From NCBI GenBank assembly GCA_013044035.1, contig JABEVE010000004.1, positions 71,588-135,587 of the forward strand: a DNA stretch of 64,000 nucleotides, read 5' to 3'. This stretch comes from Burkholderiales bacterium. GTDB taxonomy: Bacteria > Pseudomonadota > Gammaproteobacteria > Burkholderiales > Burkholderiaceae_C. Each line of letters begins with the position of its first letter. The first letter of the stretch is position 1. Made by a program: the position numbers and the translations under genes. This document shows, in pieces, positions 31,101 through 39,206 of this stretch. The notes beneath the pieces were generated by a model, which did not search any database, had not been told where the DNA came from, and saw only the letters and a program-made list of their open reading frames with translations.

Positions 31101-34014
31101 GGCTCTGGAGCACTATCGCTGGCAGGTCGGCCCGGCACTGCAGGGCTTGTCACCCGTGGGCCGTGTGTCAACCCAGGAGGCGACGGCAACTTCCGTACCC
31201 GCCACGGGGGGTCGGGAGGAGCAGACATCAGCTTCGCACGGCATCGCGCGCACCCTGCCCACGGGAGCAGGGGGGCGGGAGGTCGGTGCGGCCAACTCCC
31301 CGCTACATCTGCAAGCCGCCGAGACGCCAGGCGCCTACCTGGCGCAGGCCGTGCGGCGCGGGCGCGAGGGCTTCATCGCCATTCGCCATGCGCGTGAGCA
31401 CAACCTGCAGAACATCGACGTTGATCTGCCGCGTGGCAGCATGACGGTGATCACCGGTGTATCCGGTTCGGGCAAGAGTTCGCTAGCGTTCGACGTGTTG
31501 TTCAGCGAGGGCCAGCGGCGCTACCTGGAGTCGATCAACGCCTATGCGCGACAGTTCGTGCAGCCGCCGCCGCGGCCGGACGTGGATGCCATCTTCGGCA
31601 TTCCGCCCACCGTCGCCATCGCCCAGCGCACCAGCCGCGGCGGGCGCAAGAGCACGGTGGGTACGTTGACCGAAACCCATCCTTTCCTGCGCCTGATTTA
31701 CACCAAGCTTGGCACGCAATACTGCCCCGACTGCCAGGTGCCGATCGCGCCGCAAAGCGAGGAGGCCATCGTTGCCCAACTGCTGCGGGAGTTACGCGGC
31801 CAAACCGTGGGCGTCATGGCGCCACTGGTGGTGCAGCGCAAGGGCATCTACACCGAACTTGCGCAGTGGGCAGCCAAGCGCGGTCACAGCCATTTGTGGG
31901 TGGACGGCGCCTTCCTGCCGACCGACCCCTGGCCTCGGCCCGACCGCTTTCGCGAACACGACATCGCCCTGCCGCTGGGCGAGCTGACCCTGCTTCCCGA
32001 ACACGAGGCAGCCCTGCGCGCCCGAGTACGCGAGGCGGTGCAGCTCGGCAAGGGCGTGGTGCAGGTGGTGTGGCCGCTGGACAAACTGCGTGCCGCGATG
32101 GCTGCGGGCGACGTGATCGGCGCCCATGCCGGGTTGGATCTGCGCCAGTTCAGCACCCGCCGCGCCTGCCCCTCATGCGCGCGCAGCTTCGCCGAACTGG
32201 ACCCTCGCCAGTTCTCCTACAACTCATCCGCAGGCTGGTGCACAGGCTGCTTTGGCACGGGCCAGTTGTTACCCCGATTCGACGCCGAACAGACGGGCGA
32301 GGAGGGCGCCTGGCGTGACGATGGCGACGCGCAACCCTGCCCGCAATGCCAGGGGGCGCGGCTCAACCCGGTGTCGCTGGCGGTGCGCTTTCGCGATCAG
32401 TCCATTGCCCAACTCTCGGCTCTGGCGGTGGACGCGGCGCATGCCTGGTTCGGCGCCCTGACCCTCGATACGCGTGAGCAGGCGGTGGGGCGCGACATGC
32501 TGAGCGAAATCCGCACCCGGCTGCAATTCCTGCAGCGTGTTGGCCTCGGCTATCTTGGCCTCGACCGCGCCGCGCCCACGCTCTCCGGTGGCGAGGCGCA
32601 GCGCATTCGTCTGGCGGCGCAGCTCGGCAGCAATCTGCGCGGCGTGGCCTATGTCCTCGACGAGCCCACCATCGGTCTGCACCCGCGCGACAACCGTCGC
32701 CTGCTCGACGCGCTGGATGACCTGCGCGCGCGCGGCAATACCCTGGTGGTGGTGGAGCACGACGAAGACACCATTCGTCGCGCCGACACCATTCTCGACA
32801 TCGGCCCAGGCGCCGGCAACCTGGGCGGGCGGGTGGTGGCGCAGGGCACGCTGGCCGAGTTGATGCGCCATCCGGATTCGCTCACCGCGCGCTACCTGCG
32901 TGAACCGCTGCGCCACCCGCTGGTGCCGCGTCCCGCGACCCACGCCGACACCCCGGCGCTGGAAATCCGCGGTGCGCAACTGCACAACCTGCGCGACATC
33001 GACGTCCGTTTCCCGCTGGCGCGGCTCAGCGTCGTCACCGGGGTTTCAGGCTCGGGCAAATCGAGCCTGGCGCGTGGCGTGCTGTACGCCAGCGCCCAGT
33101 CGCTGCTGGCTGGCAAGGGGGTGCCGGTGGGTTGCAAGGCGTTGCTCTGGATGGACACCATCGAGCGCGTGCTGGAAGTGGATCAAACGCCCATCGGCAA
33201 AACCCCGCGCTCTTGCCCGGCCACTTATGTCGGCATCTGGGACGACATCCGCAAGCTGTTCGCCGATACGCTGGAGGCGCGCATGCGCGGCTTCAAGGCC
33301 GGACGCTTTTCCTTCAACGCCGGCCCGGGCCGCTGCCCGACCTGCGAGGGCCAGGGCGCCATTCGCGTGGAAATGAACTTCCTTCCGGACGTCATTCAGC
33401 CTTGCGAGGACTGCAACGGCCTGCGCTTCAACGCCGAGACCCTGAGCGTGAAGCTGCGCGGCCAATCGGCCGGCGAGGTGCTGCAATTGAGCGTGGATGA
33501 AGCGCTGGAGTTTTTCACCGCGCACCCACGTATCACCCGTGCCTTGCAATTGCTGCACGATGTCGGCCTCGGTTACCTGCACCTGGGCCAGCCGAGCCCG
33601 CAGCTCTCGGGTGGCGAAGCGCAGCGTTTGAAGCTCGTGACTGAGCTCGCCAGCGCGGCCTGGCGTCCGACGCTGTATGTGCTGGACGAACCCACGGTGG
33701 GCCTGCACATGGCCGATGTCGACAAGCTCATCCGTGTGCTGCTGCGCCTGGCCGATGCCGGCCATACCGTGGTGGTGGTCGAGCACAACCTGGACGTGAT
33801 GGCATCGAGCGACTGGATCATCGACCTCGGCCCCGAAGGCGGCGCCGGTGGTGGCGCATTGGTGCATGCCGGACCACCGCGCGACTATGCCGATGCCGCT
33901 GCAAACGTCGCCCGGGGCCATACCGCGCAGGCGCTGGGCACCTTCCTGCGCGAACGTGCGCACTCAGCCTCTGCCGCGCACAACCCGCCGCAGACTCAGC
34001 CCGCTGGCGCGTAG
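28177..34014 (+). CDS. Double-length UvrA-type excinuclease ATPase (two fused UvrA units, ~1945 aa)
   Basis: Four Walker A motifs (GVSGSGKSSLVFD, GVSGCGKSTLMGD, GVSGSGKSSLAFD, GVSGSGKSSLARG), four ABC signatures (LSGGEVQRIN, LSGGEAQRLK, LSGGEAQRIR, LSGGEAQRLK) and duplicated CxxC zinc modules. Confidence 0.95.
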   Translation: MTARDTSQPIPAPTALHIEGARQNNLKNLDLRIPLGQIVVVTGVSGSGKSSLVFDTVYAEGQRRYVETFSPYARQFLDRMDRPQVDRIDGILPAIAIDQTNPVRTSRSTVGTMTELADHLKLLFARSSRLQCRQCGAEVRRESPASIAADVQCRAALAGDPRLVLTFPVTIPAGLPQDMVLQGLGAQGYTRVHRRDGDVLHMVQDRFRAANVEAPRLMEAVEAALRLGQGRMAVWPVVDDDAAESGSCWRYSSDLHCAHCDIAYRDASPGLFSFNSPVGACETCRGFGRTLGLDWGLVIPDGRKSLKQGAVKPWQTTSFKDAQKDLERHAPAAGVRLDAPWAELTADERHWVLEGDPDWKGSWTKQYFGVRRFFEWLETRTYKMHVRVLLSKYRSSSPCPACGGARLKLDGLLWRVGGREEADAALADRPRFRPQGVYWSDAVATQLPGLCLHDVMQLPVARAHAFFVAMEHDPGADAATRLLLDEIRARLRYLLDVGLGYLTLDRQSRTLSGGEVQRINLTTALGTSLTQTLFVLDEPSIGLHPRDLHRLNAVMQDLKRAGNSLLVVEHDPQVMLAADHLLELGPGAGEHGGHVVYQGDLAGLRAAATLTGAYLRGERRVQPDRAPRRIAVDATGRLIAPRLILEGAREHNLRDITAEFPLRALVSVTGVSGCGKSTLMGDVLFPALARALGKTAPEPGAHDRLLGAEQVADVVLVDQSSMGKTARSNPVSFVGAFDALRKRFAALPEAQRRGYSAGNFSFNSGDGRCPACGGSGFEHVEMQFLSDVYLRCADCDGRRFRAEVLEVKLDLPDGRSLSMADLLELTVAEALAAFAKERDLMPGLKALQSVGLDYLRLGQPTPTLSGGEAQRLKLAAFLAEARKTAGRGARKGSLFLLDEPTTGLHFDDIAKLLRALHELVDAGHTVVLIEHNLDVIAASDWVIDLGPEGGDAGGRIVVAGPPSAVQACTVSHTGQALEHYRWQVGPALQGLSPVGRVSTQEATATSVPATGGREEQTSASHGIARTLPTGAGGREVGAANSPLHLQAAETPGAYLAQAVRRGREGFIAIRHAREHNLQNIDVDLPRGSMTVITGVSGSGKSSLAFDVLFSEGQRRYLESINAYARQFVQPPPRPDVDAIFGIPPTVAIAQRTSRGGRKSTVGTLTETHPFLRLIYTKLGTQYCPDCQVPIAPQSEEAIVAQLLRELRGQTVGVMAPLVVQRKGIYTELAQWAAKRGHSHLWVDGAFLPTDPWPRPDRFREHDIALPLGELTLLPEHEAALRARVREAVQLGKGVVQVVWPLDKLRAAMAAGDVIGAHAGLDLRQFSTRRACPSCARSFAELDPRQFSYNSSAGWCTGCFGTGQLLPRFDAEQTGEEGAWRDDGDAQPCPQCQGARLNPVSLAVRFRDQSIAQLSALAVDAAHAWFGALTLDTREQAVGRDMLSEIRTRLQFLQRVGLGYLGLDRAAPTLSGGEAQRIRLAAQLGSNLRGVAYVLDEPTIGLHPRDNRRLLDALDDLRARGNTLVVVEHDEDTIRRADTILDIGPGAGNLGGRVVAQGTLAELMRHPDSLTARYLREPLRHPLVPRPATHADTPALEIRGAQLHNLRDIDVRFPLARLSVVTGVSGSGKSSLARGVLYASAQSLLAGKGVPVGCKALLWMDTIERVLEVDQTPIGKTPRSCPATYVGIWDDIRKLFADTLEARMRGFKAGRFSFNAGPGRCPTCEGQGAIRVEMNFLPDVIQPCEDCNGLRFNAETLSVKLRGQSAGEVLQLSVDEALEFFTAHPRITRALQLLHDVGLGYLHLGQPSPQLSGGEAQRLKLVTELASAAWRPTLYVLDEPTVGLHMADVDKLIRVLLRLADAGHTVVVVEHNLDVMASSDWIIDLGPEGGAGGGALVHAGPPRDYADAAANVARGHTAQALGTFLRERAHSASAAHNPPQTQPAGA

Positions 34015-35288
34015 AGCCGTACCGCGTTGCCGCCCTGGGCCTTCGCCAGGTACATGGCCTGGTCGGCCTGGCGCCGCAAGGTGTCGGCGGTCTGGCCGTG
34101 GTTGGGGAACAAGGCCACGCCGATGGAAGCGTAGGCCATTTCGGTCAACCCGGTGGCGTTGAGCGCGGCCTGGAGTCGCGCCAGCAGGGCCTGGGCGCGG
34201 TGCCTGGCAGCTTCGGGCTGGATGCCGGTGAGCAGGACCGCGAATTCGTCGCCTCCCATGCGCCCGGCGATGTCGCCCGGCGTGAGAAACGCCAGCAACT
34301 CCCGCCCCACGGTCTGCAGCAGGCGGTCGCCTTGGGCATGGCCGTAGCGGTCGTTCACCTGTTTGAAGCGGTCGAGGTCGATGAACAGCAGAGCGGCGGT
34401 CTGCTCGCTCTCGGTCAGCCCGGCTATGCGTGCGGGCAACTGCTCCAGGAACATGCGCCGGTTGTACAGACCAGTGAGCCCGTCGCGCTCGGCCAATTCG
34501 CGCATGCGGCGCTCAGCGGCACGGCGGGCGCGGATGTCGCGCACCAGGGTCATACGCAGCATCTCGCCGTCGAACTCGATGTTGCTGCTGACGAGTTCCA
34601 CCGGGATGTCATAGCCATCCCGATGCAGCAGCGTGACTTCGTAGGGGCTGTTCACAATGTTGGCATGGAATTTGCCAATCACGATGTCCCGGTAATCGGG
34701 GCTGACAAAGTCAATCACGCGCAGGCCGATGATGTCTTGACCCACGTAACCCAGCAGCCGCGCCAGGGCCGGATTTGCATCGACGATCACACCGTCGCGC
34801 TGGAACACGATGCCCTCCGTGCTGGCGTCCATGAAGCGATGCAGACGCGCTGCGGCCTCGTGCGCCATGCGTGCCATGGCGCGAAAGCGCGTGACCTCGT
34901 GCATCACCATGCACAACACCAGCACGGTGTCACCAGGGGCGTAGGGCAACAGGCTGACGTCGAAGTCACGCACGCTGCCCGCAGCGTCACGCATGCCCAA
35001 TTCGAACAAATGTTCCTGCCGATCCTCCAGTGCGTGGTGCATGAACGGCGTGACCAGGGCCAGGCATTCCGGCTCGAAAACCCGCGATAAATGCTGCCCC
35101 ACCAGTGCGTCTTCGGGCACCCCGGCCAAGCGGGCGAAGGCCGCGTTGGCTTCCACGCAGACATGGGTCTCGGCACTGAAACAGGCCAGCAAGGTCGAGC
35201 CCGCCTGGGCCAGGAAGCCGGCGCGTGCGTGGCTCGCCATACCGCATTGCTGCTTGCCAGGGTCTGAAGATTCACGAGGGTCTGTCAT
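33996..35288 (-). CDS. PAS-PAS diguanylate cyclase (GGDEF)
   Basis: Two PAS-like segments; RDGLTGLYNRRMFLEQL and GRMGGDEFAVLL. Confidence 0.9.
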   Translation of the reverse strand: MTDPRESSDPGKQQCGMASHARAGFLAQAGSTLLACFSAETHVCVEANAAFARLAGVPEDALVGQHLSRVFEPECLALVTPFMHHALEDRQEHLFELGMRDAAGSVRDFDVSLLPYAPGDTVLVLCMVMHEVTRFRAMARMAHEAAARLHRFMDASTEGIVFQRDGVIVDANPALARLLGYVGQDIIGLRVIDFVSPDYRDIVIGKFHANIVNSPYEVTLLHRDGYDIPVELVSSNIEFDGEMLRMTLVRDIRARRAAERRMRELAERDGLTGLYNRRMFLEQLPARIAGLTESEQTAALLFIDLDRFKQVNDRYGHAQGDRLLQTVGRELLAFLTPGDIAGRMGGDEFAVLLTGIQPEAARHRAQALLARLQAALNATGLTEMAYASIGVALFPNHGQTADTLRRQADQAMYLAKAQGGNAVRLYAPAG

Positions 35289-35526
35289 GCTGCTCGCTCC
35301 CAAAGGTCCGGGGATGGGTGATCTCCGATACCTGTGCCCCTATTGTCGAAGTCGTGGCGCGCGCTAGAGAGCCCGCGCAGGTCACTGAGCCGGCGACCTC
35401 GTGACAAATTGCACGAATTGCGGATTTCTCGCCATGCCGACCCCGGGCATGGCGAGCAGGAGAAGGGCAGGGACTGGCGCCACGCGCCCGCACCCGCGGC
35501 AACAAAGGCCGGATTCGATCTGCGCT

Positions 35527-36495
35527 TCAGGATCGAAGAATGGACCGAAGGGCCTGCTCGGTGGCGTCGGCGGCGCAACAGTCCACCACCTGTCTGCGGG
35601 GCATGCCGCGCAGCCAGGTGAGCTGGCGCTTGGCCAGTTGCCGGGTGGCGGCGATGGCTTGCGCGGCGAAGGTGGTGGCGTCGATCTCGCCGTCGAGATG
35701 CGCCCAGGCCTGGCGGTAGCCGACGGCGCGCATGGACGGGAGCGCGGCATGCAGGTCGCCGCGGGCGCGCAGGTTGCGTACTTCGTCGAGAAAACCGGCG
35801 TCCAGCATGGCGTCGAAGCGCTGGGCGATGCGGGCGTGCAATTCGGCGCGGCTGGATGGCTCCAGCGCCAGTACCCGCAGCGCCACGAGCGGCACGCCGG
35901 GCGGCTCGGTGAAATGGGCTGACATGGGTTTGCCACTGAGCTTCCAGACCTCAAGCGCACGCTGTATGCGCTGGGCGTCTGCGGGTTCGAGACGGGCGGC
36001 TGTGGCCGGGTCGACCCGCGCCAGTTCGGCATGCATGGCGGGCCAGCCGCGCTCGTGCGCCTCGCGCTCGAGCGCGAGGCGCACGCCGGCGTCGGCCTGG
36101 GGCAGCGTGTTGAGGCCCCGTTGCAACGCATGCAGGTAGAGCAAGGTGCCGCCGACCAGCAGCGGCTCGCGCCCGCGCTGGCGGATGGCATCGATCAGGG
36201 CCACGGCGTCGGCAGCAAAGGCTGCGGCGTTGTAGCTCGCGCTCGGCTCGCGGATGTCCAGCAGGTGATGCGGCACTTGCGCCCGTTCGGCCACCGTGGG
36301 CTTGGCCGTGCCGATGTCCATGCCGCGAAACACCAGCGCCGAATCCATGCTGATGATCTCGATCGGCCGCAGTGCCGCCAAGGCCAGCGCGACGCCGCTC
36401 TTGCCCGATGCGGTGGGCCCGGTGATGGCCCAGACCGGGGCATGCTGGCGCCTGGACGCCGTGGCAGGCAACAAGGCTCGGGCCGCGGTGTCCAT
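35527..36495 (-). CDS. miaA: tRNA dimethylallyltransferase
   Basis: [17 protein letters not shown]…[21 protein letters not shown]…[17 protein letters not shown]. Confidence 0.95.
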   Translation of the reverse strand: MDTAARALLPATASRRQHAPVWAITGPTASGKSGVALALAALRPIEIISMDSALVFRGMDIGTAKPTVAERAQVPHHLLDIREPSASYNAAAFAADAVALIDAIRQRGREPLLVGGTLLYLHALQRGLNTLPQADAGVRLALEREAHERGWPAMHAELARVDPATAARLEPADAQRIQRALEVWKLSGKPMSAHFTEPPGVPLVALRVLALEPSSRAELHARIAQRFDAMLDAGFLDEVRNLRARGDLHAALPSMRAVGYRQAWAHLDGEIDATTFAAQAIAATRQLAKRQLTWLRGMPRRQVVDCCAADATEQALRSILRS

Positions 36496-36510
36496 GCCAG
36501 TCTGGGCCCC

Positions 36511-38412
36511 TCAGCGCCCGCGCAGGAATAAGGCGTCGAGTTCGTCCAGGCTGATCTGGCGCCAGGTCGGACGGCCATGGTTGCACTGGTCAGAGCGCTC
36601 GGTGGCTTCCATATCGCGCAACAGGGCGTTCATTTCGCCCAGAGTGAGCTGCCGATTGGCGCGCACCGCGCCGTGGCAGGCGATGGTGGAGAGCAGGGAG
36701 TTGCGGCGTTGCTCCAGCGTCTGGCTGGTGCCGAATTCCGACAGATCGGCCAGCACCGCTCGCGCCAGCCGCACCGGATCGGCTCGCCCCAGCAGACCTG
36801 GCAGGCTACGCACCAGGAGACTGGCGGGGCCGCTCGCGGCGAGGTCGAAGCCCAGGGCCTGGAGAGTTTCGGCATGGTCTTGCGCCGCCCCCAATTCCTG
36901 CAGGCTGGCAGCGAAACCGGCTGGAATGAGCAAGGGCTGCGTGGGGAGGCTGCGTTGATTCCAAGCGGTCTTGAGCCGCTCGTAGACCACGCGCTCATGC
37001 GCCGCGTGCATGTCGACGATCACCAGCCCCTGATTGTTTTGCGCCAGGATGTAGATGCCGTGCAACTGGGCAATGGCCTGGCCGAGAGGCTGGCTTGACA
37101 CCGCAGTGTCTGCGTTGCGATCCAGGCGCTCGCTTGGCCAGGGATTGGGGGTGGCGGAATCCGCCACATGTCCGGCCTGGCTCGGCCCCAGCGGCGCGTA
37201 GGCTTGCAGCATGGAAGCCAAGGGCGGGGTGCCTTGGTGCAGCCTGCTTGGCTGGCCAAACGCAAACGACGAGTTCGCCCGCGAAGCGGGTTGCGCAGGC
37301 GAAGCCAGGCGGCTGGCTGCAGGTTTTGCAGTCACTGTATCCATGCGCCCCGACAGGGCAGGCGCCAGTGCCTGCTGCACGCCATGGAAGACCGCCTGAT
37401 GCACGGCCTGCGATTCGCGGAAGCGCACCTCGGTCTTGGCCGGGTGCACGTTCACGTCCACGCGCTCGGGTGGCAACTCGACCAGCAAGGCGTATTGCGG
37501 TTGCAGCGCGCCATGCAGCACATCGGCATAGGCTGCACGCACGCCATGGGCCAACACCCGGTCGCGCACCCAGCGACGGTTGACGAAGAGCTGCTGCGGT
37601 TCGGCCCGTGCCCGCGCGGCGGTGGGCCGGCAAACGAGGCCACGCAGCGCCAGCGGGCCAATCTGCGCCTGCACCGGCAGGGCGTGTTCGGCGAAGGTCT
37701 TGCCCAGCACATCAGCCAGGCGCTGCAAGCCGGCAGGGCTGTTGTCGGCGACGTATTGCAGGCTGGCGCGGCCGTCCTGCCACAGACTGAAGGCGACATG
37801 GGGATGGGCCATCGCCGCGCGCTTGAACACCTCCACGCACCAGCCGGTTTCGGTCGGCGGCGATTTGAGAAAACGTCTGCGCGCGGGAATGTCGTGGAAC
37901 AGGCGCTTGACTGTGACCACCGTGCCTTGGCCTGCTGCAGCCGGCGTCAGGGCGCCGAGACGGCCGGCCGCAGCGCTGATGCTCGCACCGGGCTGGCCAG
38001 CGCGGCGGCTGACGATGTCCACCTCGGCCACGGCAGCCAGGGCGGCCAGGGCCTCACCGCGAAACCCGAGGCTCTGAGCGCGCTCCAGATCATCCAGTGT
38101 GGCGATTTTGCTGGTCGCATGCCGCGTCAGTGCCAGCGCGAGTTCATCGGACGCAATGCCGCAGCCATCGTCCTCCACGCTCAGCAGATCGAGTCCGCCT
38201 TGTGCCAGCCTCACGATGATGCGGCTACTGCCTGCGTCCAGCGCGTTGTCCAGCAGTTCGCGCAGCGCGGAAGCCGGACGCTCGACCACTTCGCCCGCTG
38301 CAATCTGGGAAATCAGGGTCTCGGGCAAAGGGCGGATGGAGGCCCATTCACGCGCGTCGCGCGCGACCGAATCTGCATGCAGCTGGGGGGATTCAACCGG
38401 GGCAACCATCAT
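36511..38412 (-). CDS. mutL: DNA mismatch repair protein MutL
   Basis: ISQIAAGEVVERPASALRELLDNALDAGS…SVEDDGCGI…LGFRGEALAALAAVAEV; C-terminal CHGAVRANRQLTLGEMNALLRDME. Confidence 0.95.
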   Translation of the reverse strand: MMVAPVESPQLHADSVARDAREWASIRPLPETLISQIAAGEVVERPASALRELLDNALDAGSSRIIVRLAQGGLDLLSVEDDGCGIASDELALALTRHATSKIATLDDLERAQSLGFRGEALAALAAVAEVDIVSRRAGQPGASISAAAGRLGALTPAAAGQGTVVTVKRLFHDIPARRRFLKSPPTETGWCVEVFKRAAMAHPHVAFSLWQDGRASLQYVADNSPAGLQRLADVLGKTFAEHALPVQAQIGPLALRGLVCRPTAARARAEPQQLFVNRRWVRDRVLAHGVRAAYADVLHGALQPQYALLVELPPERVDVNVHPAKTEVRFRESQAVHQAVFHGVQQALAPALSGRMDTVTAKPAASRLASPAQPASRANSSFAFGQPSRLHQGTPPLASMLQAYAPLGPSQAGHVADSATPNPWPSERLDRNADTAVSSQPLGQAIAQLHGIYILAQNNQGLVIVDMHAAHERVVYERLKTAWNQRSLPTQPLLIPAGFAASLQELGAAQDHAETLQALGFDLAASGPASLLVRSLPGLLGRADPVRLARAVLADLSEFGTSQTLEQRRNSLLSTIACHGAVRANRQLTLGEMNALLRDMEATERSDQCNHGRPTWRQISLDELDALFLRGR

Positions 38413-38535
38413 CGGATCAGTATACTCAGCCGGTTTTTTTCGAGCTGGCACCAGCATCTCCAACGACTCGGTCTCGGCTCAGTCAGGGCCCGCACAATCC
38501 GGCATCTCAGGCATTCCACCTTCGGCCCGCATTCC

Positions 38536-39177
38536 ATGGACCCTTCCAGCATCGTCAACATCATCCTGCACTTCGACGTGCAACTCGCCCAGTTCATCCA
38601 GGCCTATGGACCCTGGGTATACGGCGTCCTGTTTGCCATCGTGTTCGTTGAAACCGGGCTGGTGGTCATGCCGTTTTTGCCGGGCGATTCGATGTTGTTC
38701 ATCGTCGGCGCGTTTTCCGCCGCGGGGTCGCTCAACGGCCCGCTGGCGTTCGGACTGCTGTGGGCGGCAGCGGTGCTCGGCAATGTATCCAATTACTTCA
38801 TCGGCCGTGCCATCGGCCACCGCGTGTTCACCTGGAAAGACAGCCGCTGGTTCAACCGCAAGGCCTTTGACCGTGCCCACGCGTTTTACGAGCGCTATGG
38901 CGGCATCACCATCGTCGTGACCCGCTTCATCCCGTTTTTGCGCACCTTCGCGCCCTTCGTCGCTGGCGTGGCCGAGATGTCCTACGCCAAATTCCTGATC
39001 TACAACATCGGCGGCGGCGGTCTGTGGGTGGGTTCACTGATGGCGGCTGGCCATCTGTTCGGCAACATCCCGTGGATCAAGCACAACCTGGGTTTGCTCA
39101 CGCTTGGCATCATCGTGTTGTCGCTACTGCCGGTAGGCTTCGGCTGGTGGAAGACGCGGCGGGCCAGCGTCGTCTGA
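38536..39177 (+). CDS. DedA family membrane protein
   Basis: FVETGLVVMPFLPGDSMLFIVGAFSAAGSLN…FYERYGGITIVVTRFIPFLRTFAPFVAGVAEMSY. Confidence 0.92.
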   Translation: MDPSSIVNIILHFDVQLAQFIQAYGPWVYGVLFAIVFVETGLVVMPFLPGDSMLFIVGAFSAAGSLNGPLAFGLLWAAAVLGNVSNYFIGRAIGHRVFTWKDSRWFNRKAFDRAHAFYERYGGITIVVTRFIPFLRTFAPFVAGVAEMSYAKFLIYNIGGGGLWVGSLMAAGHLFGNIPWIKHNLGLLTLGIIVLSLLPVGFGWWKTRRASVV

Positions 39178-39206
39178 GGCCGCGCCGTTCCTGGCCTCAG
39201 ACGACG
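39168..39206. terminator. Long hairpin between convergent dedA and TRAP permease genes
   Basis: CGTCGTCTGAGGCC-N11-GGCCTCAGACGACG: 14-bp perfect inverted repeat containing both stop codons. Confidence 0.6.
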
